From assembly GCA_005793645.1 (NCBI GenBank), contig SXRG01000091.1, positions 1 to 9,751 of the forward strand: a DNA stretch of 9,751 bases. The letters run 5' to 3'. The translations under genes and the position numbers were made by a program. Below are positions 1 to 5,981 of this stretch, piece by piece. A model generated the notes under the pieces. The model searched no databases, was not told the DNA's origin, and saw only the letters and a program-made list of their open reading frames with translations. Position 1 is the stretch's first letter. The number at the start of each line of letters is the position of its first letter. This DNA is from Burkholderiales bacterium. GTDB lineage: Bacteria; Pseudomonadota; Gammaproteobacteria; Burkholderiales; Thiobacillaceae.

Positions 1-749
1 CCTTCCACAGACAATGTCAGACTCGCTCCGGTTGCAGTCTGGGTCAGATCCAATATATTGCTATCGCTATTCGCGCCCAAGGTGGCAGATAGCGTACCCG
101 TACCCGTTTGTGTAGCCGTGATCTGGTTCGAATCAGATCCAGTCCCTGTAATAATGCTTAATGTACCGGTCTGACCACTTGTTTGAGTGCCCGTGACCTT
201 GACGGCGTTGCCGTTGCCCCTCAGGGTAATGGTATCGCTATGCGTGCCGCCGCCCGCGCGATTGAGTTCGACTTGGTTGTCATTGCCCGTTTGAGTGACC
301 GAAATGGTCGAAGAGGTCATGGCGGTGCCCGAGGCGCCAATCGCCAGGTCTAGCGCATTGGCATCACCGGCTTGGTTCACCGTAACGCTCCCCGCGCTCG
401 TGTACATCGCGCCGGTGATGGTGTTTTCGTTGTTATCAAGCTCGCCATTGGCTGAAGTGGTAGCTTGCGTCAAGCTCAAGGTGGTCAATGTCCCCACATG
501 TGTGAAATTCCCACTCGCTTCATCGGCTTCCGAAAAACTAACCCCACGCGCGGAGGTCCCGGTAATCACATTCCCTTGTGTACTGGTCAGCGCATTACCA
601 CTACTGATCCGGCTTTTCCCGGTGCCCGTCTGGCTGATCGTCAAATTCGTCACCGTGCCTGCACTGATCTGTGAAAAGTTCACATCCACTGCGCCTACGG
701 TCCCCGACAGAGCCATCAGTACAGCTATGGTTATTTTTTTGTATTTCAT
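1..749 (-). CDS. Secreted curlin-like repeat protein, partial (C-terminus outside window)
   Basis: The reading frame opens at an ATG at 749 and stays open for 249 codons to the window edge. The start is well supported: AAGGGG lies six bases upstream of it. Residues 1-20 form a typical Sec signal peptide (MKYKK, then a hydrophobic stretch ending SGTVGA), so the product is exported. The mature part is rich in Ser, Thr, Gly, Asn and Gln, has few charged residues and no visible cysteine. From about residue 120 it is built of imperfect units such as SVTVNQAGDANALDL (121-135), ISVTQTGNDNQVEL (149-162) and ITLRGNGNAVKV (174-185). These resemble the S-x5-Q-x-G-x-x-N pattern of curlin (CsgA/CsgB) repeats and suggest a beta-solenoid or amyloid-forming surface protein. 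Repeat spacing is less regular than in CsgA and the earlier part (21-118) is looser, so another adhesin-like beta-repeat protein is possible. No csg export genes are in the window. Confidence 0.72.
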   Translation of the reverse strand, partial: MKYKKITIAVLMALSGTVGAVDVNFSQISAGTVTNLTISQTGTGKSRISSGNALTSTQGNVITGTSARGVSFSEADEASGNFTHVGTLTTLSLTQATTSANGELDNNENTITGAMYTSAGSVTVNQAGDANALDLAIGASGTAMTSSTISVTQTGNDNQVELNRAGGGTHSDTITLRGNGNAVKVTGTQTSGQTGTLSIITGTGSDSNQITATQTGTGTLSATLGANSDSNILDLTQTATGASLTLSVE

Positions 750-755
750 TTTGCA

Positions 756-761
756 CCCCTT
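756..761 (-). promoter_or_regulatory. Ribosome binding site of the curlin-like gene
   Basis: AAGGGG on the minus strand sits six bases before the ATG at 749. It fixes the start of the partial secreted-protein gene and agrees with a signal peptide beginning exactly there. Confidence 0.7.
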
Positions 762-808
762 GAGCAATTTGATCGCTGTGCGATCTGGCTTATTTCCCCG
801 AATCCACT

Positions 809-818
809 GATCCGGATC
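809..818. promoter_or_regulatory. Perfect 10-base palindrome GATCCGGATC in the spacer upstream of the curlin-like gene
   Basis: GATCCGGATC reads the same on both strands. It lies about 60 bases before the start of the secreted repeat protein, so it would be in the untranslated leader or promoter. It could be half of an operator or simply chance. No protein can be assigned to it from sequence alone. Confidence 0.25.
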
Positions 819-822
819 CTTG

Positions 823-849
823 GGATGAACAATAGGATAAGGATGAACA
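823..849 (-). repeat. 9-base direct repeat, TGTTCATCC, 18-base period
   Basis: On the minus strand TGTTCATCC occurs twice (849-841 and 831-823), separated by nine bases, so the copies are 18 bases apart and lie roughly on the same DNA face. The pair sits 75-100 bases upstream of the start of the curlin-like gene. That is where tandem sites for a dimeric activator near a promoter would be expected. The regulator is unknown; the upstream FixJ/LuxR-type response regulator is the obvious candidate by position. Confidence 0.4.
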
Positions 850-867
850 TCAGGAAATACTGAAATG

Positions 868-877
868 TACCTAGGTA
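868..877. promoter_or_regulatory. Perfect palindrome TACCTAGGTA, candidate operator
   Basis: TACCTAGGTA is a perfect 10-base inverted repeat centred about 124 bases upstream of the curlin-like start codon. LuxR/FixJ-type regulators usually bind short dyad-symmetric sites of about this size, and one such regulator is encoded just upstream. The assignment is inference from symmetry and position; no -35/-10 pair close by is convincing. Confidence 0.35.
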
Positions 878-981
878 GTATTACGGATATGAGGCGCGGT
901 CTCGGTTGATCGAGTAGCCGCCGGTTGCTGGTTGTTGGCTAAGAAAACTGCAACTACCGCGGTTGATACGGTGCTTCAGCG

Positions 982-2238
982 CTAGGTCGGCCCAGGCGGA
1001 GCCAGCATCATACGAACCAGGTCGGCTAAGGTATTGGCCTGGAGTTTGTCCATGATCCTGGCGCGGTGGGTGTCGATGGTTCTGACACTCGTGCCGAGCA
1101 TGTACGCAATCATTTTACTGGCATGTCCATTGACGATCAGATTGGCGATTTCACTTTCGCGCGGGGTGAGCGAACCGATTCTGCGTTCAATCTCGACCCG
1201 CATATTGCGCGCTGATGTCGCTTGGGCACCCAGCTCTGCCGTATAGGTTTGTATGGCTGATGCCGCACCATGTTGGCCAGCCCATGAAAGAGCCATTTCA
1301 GCGCGATGAATCACCTCTTCAGCCAGCGTGTCCTGCGAATTTGAAAAGGCCATACCAACCCTTACAGAGACCTGCACCGTTGCGTCTTGCAGGGTAAAGG
1401 GGGTCTGGAGTGTCTGTTCGATGATTGAAGCCAAGGCGGTTTGTATCGCGGTCTGGTCATGCGACATCCCATCAAGCCGCTGTGCCACACCAAAAACACC
1501 CGGCTCTAGGTGGGCCAGCAAATGCGCCCCCAATGCGGAGCACTGTAAACGTTGAGCCAGCTGGACAATCAATTGATCGCGCAAGCGGCGCCCTAGCGTC
1601 TGCGTAAACATATGTAAACGGCTTAGCTCAATGAGGCTGACCAGCAACGTTTGTGGGGGTGGTAGACTGTCAAACTGTGCCTGAATGCGCTGGCTGAAGG
1701 CGCCATAATTCAACAAATACGTTTGAGGATCGCGGTCGTAGAGATCGAGAATTTTCTGTTCGGCCTGCTGTCGGACTGAAATCTCTGCCGTCAGCGATGC
1801 CGTACGCTTGGCCACTTCCTGTTCAAGCACCTCATTCTGTTTCGATAATTGGTGGCTCAACTGACCCAGCCGCAACATATTGCGTACGCGTACCTGCAAC
1901 TCTAATAGGTCTATCGGTTTTGAGATGAACTCCTCTGCACCTGCTTCCAGACTGCGCAATTTGGCGTGTTTCTCATCCAGTGCGGTCACCATGATGACCG
2001 GAATATTCCGAATTTCTTCGCGGCGCTTGATCTGGCGCACCACTTCGTAACCATCCATGCCGGGCATCATCACATCCAGCAGGATCAGGTCGGGGTAGGG
2101 CTTTTCCGATAATTTATCCAGTGCCTCCTGACCCGACAGGGCAGATTGGATGGCATAGCCCTCAAGCATCTCCATCAATAATTCCACATTGAGTGGGCGG
2201 TCATCTACGATCAGCAGGCGAGCACGCTGTTCACCCAT
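982..2238 (-). CDS. Response regulator: REC + degenerate GGDEF-like + LuxR/FixJ-type HTH
   Basis: This is a DNA-binding response regulator of 418 residues from the ATG at 2238. An in-frame ATG at 2253 exists, but AGGGGAGG lies between the two, directly before 2238, so I chose the shorter form. The receiver domain (about 7-122) has all key residues: D12/D13 acidic pocket, D55 phosphoacceptor in LLDVMMPGMDG, T85 and K107. A helical, probably coiled-coil linker (about 126-166) follows. Residues about 167-335 look like a GGDEF fold (DPQTYLLNYGAF at 170-181, SVRVGMAFS at 291-299), but the catalytic GGDEF is EPGVF (245-249), so it should not make c-di-GMP. The C-terminus (about 355-412) is a FixJ/LuxR helix-turn-helix: LTPRESEIANLIVNG, then SVRTIDTHRARIMDKL. 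The start overlaps the upstream kinase gene by eight bases, so kinase and regulator are almost certainly partners. It may control the secreted-protein gene downstream. Confidence 0.9.
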   Translation of the reverse strand: MGEQRARLLIVDDRPLNVELLMEMLEGYAIQSALSGQEALDKLSEKPYPDLILLDVMMPGMDGYEVVRQIKRREEIRNIPVIMVTALDEKHAKLRSLEAGAEEFISKPIDLLELQVRVRNMLRLGQLSHQLSKQNEVLEQEVAKRTASLTAEISVRQQAEQKILDLYDRDPQTYLLNYGAFSQRIQAQFDSLPPPQTLLVSLIELSRLHMFTQTLGRRLRDQLIVQLAQRLQCSALGAHLLAHLEPGVFGVAQRLDGMSHDQTAIQTALASIIEQTLQTPFTLQDATVQVSVRVGMAFSNSQDTLAEEVIHRAEMALSWAGQHGAASAIQTYTAELGAQATSARNMRVEIERRIGSLTPRESEIANLIVNGHASKMIAYMLGTSVRTIDTHRARIMDKLQANTLADLVRMMLAPPGPT

Positions 2239-4789
2239 GATGCCTCCCCTCATTCATATCAGGATCCCCATGATCTTCACGCCACGGCAACCATACATAC
2301 ACCGTTGTACCGCTGCCCGGCAGCGAATGGAGTGACACCGCACCGCCATGTAACTCAACAAGGCTCTTTACTAGGGCCAGCCCAAGGCCAGAACCATCGT
2401 GTTGGCGGGACAACGCACTATCGATCTGGCTGAAGGGCTTGAACAGGCGACCAAGATCACCCTCATCGATCCCAATCCCGTAATCGCTTACGCTCACCTC
2501 AAGAAAGGCATTCCTATCTGCCTGCGTAAAATCAAAAAATAGGCCAGGACGGGAGTCCCCGCAATGCCCCACTCGATTGGCTTCGACCCGAGAGCCCTTT
2601 ATGATAATTTCCGAGCCCTCTTGAGAAAACTTGATGGCATTTGATACAAGATTATTTAGTATTCTCTGAAACTTCAAAATATCGATCTGGACATATAGAT
2701 CCCGAACAGGCGCTTCAATTTCAAATTTCATTGAAATTCTTTGCTGATGAGTTTGCCACTCAAACGCGTCCACGGCCTGAGAGATTAATGTGTAGGGCTG
2801 CACGGGTTCCTGAGAAAGACGCAATTTTCCGGCCCCCGCTTTAGAAAAAGTCAGTACATCTGTGATCAGCGCAAGGAGTACCTGCCCACCGGACAAGATC
2901 CGCTCAATATATTTTTTCTCTGACATCTGCAAGTGTGCAGTCTTACTGGCCAATATCTGCGCGAAACCTAGCATTGAATTCAAGGGGGTGCGAAGCTCGT
3001 GTGACATCGCGCCCAAAAAATCTTCCTTTACGCGCAGGGTCTCTTTCATCTGCACATTCTGATCTTCCAGATGTTGCGTCAACTTGATGTTTTCAGCAAG
3101 GTTTGCTTGAGCGATCTTTGTTTCACGCGCGGCTTCCTTGCGAGATGCGCTCAATAGCCAGATGATGATGACAAGTAATATTCCACCCCCTGTGCTGATG
3201 AGCAGGGTCAAACGCTGCCATACATCATATATTTCTTGTTTGGACTCCTGGAGCGAGAAATCTATGTCCCAATCGATAGTATGGGCCGAATTATGCCAAC
3301 GGATTTTCCGATGCGTTGCGCCATTTATATTGGGCGAGCCAATGCTGGAAAGATGATCGTGGGTTGCATGCTCAAGTATTGTCATACTCAATCCAGCCTT
3401 AGCAAATGCAGTCCTATTGGCCAATAGCGCATCGTGCACGCTCATAGACAGCCATATCCATTGAGAGGGGGTTTGGCACTGTTTTTCTGTGGTCGGTTTT
3501 GTGAGTGGCCATAGCATTAGGTAGTCGGCATCTTGCACCGCGCCATCTTCTTTTGGAAGATAAATATAGAAAGGGGGTGTCGCTCCAGAGAATTGGTGCA
3601 ACTGATTTATCAATTCATTCTGAGGTACGAGGGTTGGTTTTCCAGACTGAGCCGGCGGTGTTTTAAGAGGTTGTGCCCCATCCAGCGGCCAGACGGGGTC
3701 CAGAGTGGCCTGTTGTATTTCTGTGCAGTTATCGCTAAGCGATGTTTGCATCGTACCAATGCTTTGAATAGCAGGGATGGCGGGGTTCGGTTGCAGGCTT
3801 GTGATGTATTGATGGAGTTCTTCCGGTTCTACTTTTTGCGAGGATTTGTAAAAAGCAACGAGGCTTTTCAGGAGCGACTCCTGAGCACGCATTTGTTCTT
3901 GAATTAGTTGTAACCCGGCCTCTTGAGTATGATTAGCATGAAGCTCAAATTTCTCACGCGCGCTATTCTCGCCCTGCTGCCAGAAGGTGAATATAACTGC
4001 CGATATTATGAAGGCCATCACAATGGGTGCAGCATCTTCAAGCTTTTGTCTCGTTCTTGGCATTAGTCTGCCTGGAATAACATAGTGGACGACCAGTATC
4101 GCTAATGTAGATACAATGACCGTCAAGGTGGGCATCCAGTGCTGTTCGAATATGCCGGGGCCGACTTTGCACAGGGCGTTTGGATGGAAACTTGCGGCGG
4201 TCATTGCAATGTAGTGCATGCTTGATATGCCTGTCGCCAATACAACTGCCATGGTGTGCCTAGATCGAAAAATGGCCGCCCATGCCCCTTCTTTTACCGT
4301 CATCTGGCTCTGCATCGCCTTAAATGCCAATACGGAAGACAGTATTGCGACCAGAACAGACAGGGTGACAATCCAGCCGTTGTATTCAATTGCGGGGGTT
4401 ATGCGCATTGCAGCCATGCCTATGAAATGCATCGCTGCAACAGAACATCCCATCAGTATCCCGGAAACCCATTGCACATTTGATATGTCCCTCCAATAAC
4501 AAAGGATCCAGAAGGCAATGCCAGCACCAAGAATTGAAAACATTCCGGATGCTAGGGTGAGTACGAAGTCAAATCCAATTGGAATCGGCAAATGAAATGC
4601 CGTCATGGCGATGAAGTGCATTCCCCATATCCCCGTTCCAAGCAGAATGGCACCGCCTAGTATTCGCGATATAACCTCATTGGCCGGACAATCTATTAAT
4701 CCCTTTGCGACCCCCAGTGTGGCGAAAGCACTGACATAAGCCACAAGGATTGAAAGCGCTACATACCAATAATTGTAAGAACTTATCAT
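2231..4789 (-). CDS. Hybrid-sensor histidine kinase with MHYT and CHASE-like domains
   Basis: This inner-membrane sensor kinase has 852 residues. The N-terminal membrane region (about 5-240) carries three MHYT-type motifs, MHFIAM (57-62), MHFIGM (120-125) and MHYIAM (191-196); MHYT domains are proposed to bind copper and sense O2, CO or NO. A further membrane helix (about 254-270) leads to a periplasmic segment (about 272-522) resembling CHASE, for example LLKSLVAFYKSSQKVEPEEL at 306-325. A last helix (about 526-547) and a coiled coil (about 550-588) connect to HisKA with phosphoacceptor H597 (SHELRTP). The ATPase domain has the N box (N717 in NLVSNAIKF), G1 box DYGIGID (769-775), F box (783-786) and G2 box GSGLGL (799-804). 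It has no receiver or Hpt domain, so the phosphate should go to the response regulator whose gene overlaps its end. The ATG at 4789 has only a weak GGGA Shine-Dalgarno. The ligand is unknown; copper/gas sensing is family inference. Confidence 0.9.
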   Translation of the reverse strand: MISSYNYWYVALSILVAYVSAFATLGVAKGLIDCPANEVISRILGGAILLGTGIWGMHFIAMTAFHLPIPIGFDFVLTLASGMFSILGAGIAFWILCYWRDISNVQWVSGILMGCSVAAMHFIGMAAMRITPAIEYNGWIVTLSVLVAILSSVLAFKAMQSQMTVKEGAWAAIFRSRHTMAVVLATGISSMHYIAMTAASFHPNALCKVGPGIFEQHWMPTLTVIVSTLAILVVHYVIPGRLMPRTRQKLEDAAPIVMAFIISAVIFTFWQQGENSAREKFELHANHTQEAGLQLIQEQMRAQESLLKSLVAFYKSSQKVEPEELHQYITSLQPNPAIPAIQSIGTMQTSLSDNCTEIQQATLDPVWPLDGAQPLKTPPAQSGKPTLVPQNELINQLHQFSGATPPFYIYLPKEDGAVQDADYLMLWPLTKPTTEKQCQTPSQWIWLSMSVHDALLANRTAFAKAGLSMTILEHATHDHLSSIGSPNINGATHRKIRWHNSAHTIDWDIDFSLQESKQEIYDVWQRLTLLISTGGGILLVIIIWLLSASRKEAARETKIAQANLAENIKLTQHLEDQNVQMKETLRVKEDFLGAMSHELRTPLNSMLGFAQILASKTAHLQMSEKKYIERILSGGQVLLALITDVLTFSKAGAGKLRLSQEPVQPYTLISQAVDAFEWQTHQQRISMKFEIEAPVRDLYVQIDILKFQRILNNLVSNAIKFSQEGSEIIIKGSRVEANRVGHCGDSRPGLFFDFTQADRNAFLEVSVSDYGIGIDEGDLGRLFKPFSQIDSALSRQHDGSGLGLALVKSLVELHGGAVSLHSLPGSGTTVYVWLPWREDHGDPDMNEGRHHG
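2243..2250 (-). promoter_or_regulatory. Internal ribosome binding site of the response regulator
   Basis: AGGGGAGG lies inside the last codons of the kinase gene, four bases before the ATG at 2238. It decides between two in-frame ATGs and, with the eight-base gene overlap, points to translational coupling of kinase and regulator. Confidence 0.65.
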
Positions 4790-4994
4790 TGCTGTCCCGT
4801 ATGGCCTCAGGATAAAAGGTTGCTAAAGAGGTTTGAAAACGACTTTTGGTTTGCGTTAAGAGGGGGTCTCTACAGGTGCATTGTCACGCCAAGCCCCGCG
4901 CCCGTCCATATTTGTGGGGCCATTTCTGATGGTGTGGGATGGCACGGATTATTGTACCAAGGCATTCCGGTAGCGGTTAGACTTGTCCTTCTTT
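4790..4994. other. Divergent intergenic spacer between the sensor kinase and miaA
   Basis: About 205 bases separate the two divergent start codons, so promoters for both must lie here unless transcripts enter from elsewhere. I find only weak candidates. For miaA these are TTGTAC (4952-4957) with TTAGAC (4977-4982) at a 19-base spacing, or TTGAAA (4833-4838) without a good -10. I see no clear operator, riboswitch or small gene. Confidence 0.4.
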
Positions 4995-5981
4995 ATGCCA
5001 TTTGCCCTTTACCCCTTGAATCTTGAGCCCAAAAAGTCCGTTATTGCATTGATGGGCCCCACAGCTTGCGGCAAGACTGGGCTGGCGGTGTGGTTGGCGC
5101 AGCAGTTGGCGCAGCAGGTGCCGGTCGAGATCATTAGCGTTGATTCGGCACTGGTGTATCGCGGTATGGATATCGGCACGGCTAAGCCCTTGCAGGCTGA
5201 GCGCGGCGGTGTGCCGCATCACCTGATTGATGTGGCTGAGCCGTATGAACCCTATTCCGCCGCGCGTTTCCGCGACGATGCCTTGCGGTTGATTGGTGAG
5301 ATCCACTCACGCGGCGCGTTGCCGCTTCTAGCGGGCGGAACGATGTTGTATTTCCATGCGTTAAAGCACGGTATGGACGATCTGCCCGAGGCTGATCCGG
5401 CGCTGCGTGCTGAACTGGGGGCGCGTGCCATGCAGTTGGGCTGGCCGGCGCTTCATGCAGATCTGTCCCGGTTGGACCCGGTCACTGCGGCGCGCCTGTC
5501 GACCAATGATAGCCAGCGTATCCAGCGCGCCCTAGAGATATGCCTCCTCAGTGGCCAACCGATGTCCGAGCTACTGAAACGGTCAGAAAGGGCGGCATTG
5601 CCATTCAATCTCCGCGAGATTGTCCTGCTTCCGTCCGACCGCGCCGTACTGCACCAACGCATTGCGGATCGATTCGACGCCATGTTGTCCGCCGGATTTG
5701 TAGACGAGGTGCGAAGCCTGCTGGCGGATGTGCGCGTGACTCTGGATTTGCCCGCAATGCGTAGCGTAGGGTATCGCCAGGCGATGGATTTCATACGCGG
5801 AGAGGTGGATGAGGCGGCGTTTCGTGATCAGTCTATTGCAGCCACCCGCCAACTGGCCAAGCGTCAGATTACATGGTTGCGGGGATGGGAGGACGGCATC
5901 GAGTTTGACTGTCTGAATCTCGCTACGCCAGCCGCCGCGCTGTCAGCCGTACGGACCTGGTTACAGGGGGCCTTGGTTTGA
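4995..5981 (+). CDS. miaA: tRNA dimethylallyltransferase
   Basis: MiaA transfers a dimethylallyl group from DMAPP to N6 of A37 in tRNAs that read UNN codons, the first step to ms2i6A, in the cytoplasm. From the ATG at 4995 it has 328 residues, a normal family length. The P-loop is GPTACGKT (21-28). It is followed by VDSALVYRGMDIGTAKP (49-65, tRNA/substrate site), the LIDVAEPYEPYSAARF region (77-92), LAGGTMLYF (112-120), the DSQRIQRALE block and the C-terminal SVGYRQAMDF and ATRQLAKRQITWLRGW blocks, all intact. The start is uncertain. A TTG at 4983 in the same frame would add four residues, and neither start has a clear Shine-Dalgarno. The gene stands alone: a divergent kinase precedes it and a convergent ATPase overlaps its last 21 bases, unlike the frequent mutL-miaA-hfq order. 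Confidence 0.95.
   Translation: MPFALYPLNLEPKKSVIALMGPTACGKTGLAVWLAQQLAQQVPVEIISVDSALVYRGMDIGTAKPLQAERGGVPHHLIDVAEPYEPYSAARFRDDALRLIGEIHSRGALPLLAGGTMLYFHALKHGMDDLPEADPALRAELGARAMQLGWPALHADLSRLDPVTAARLSTNDSQRIQRALEICLLSGQPMSELLKRSERAALPFNLREIVLLPSDRAVLHQRIADRFDAMLSAGFVDEVRSLLADVRVTLDLPAMRSVGYRQAMDFIRGEVDEAAFRDQSIAATRQLAKRQITWLRGWEDGIEFDCLNLATPAAALSAVRTWLQGALV

Noticed and set aside
295..810. Plus-strand open frame of 171 codons
   Set aside because: It lies antisense to the secreted curlin-like gene, has no family match or ribosome binding site, and the minus-strand frame has a signal peptide, repeats and a good RBS.
901..914. Hairpin CTCG-gttgat-CGAG behind the response regulator
   Set aside because: The stem is only four base pairs and no T run follows on the minus strand, so it is not a credible terminator.
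2251..2253. Upstream ATG for the response regulator
   Set aside because: It would place the AGGGGAGG element inside the coding region; the ATG at 2238 directly follows that element and starts just before the receiver domain.
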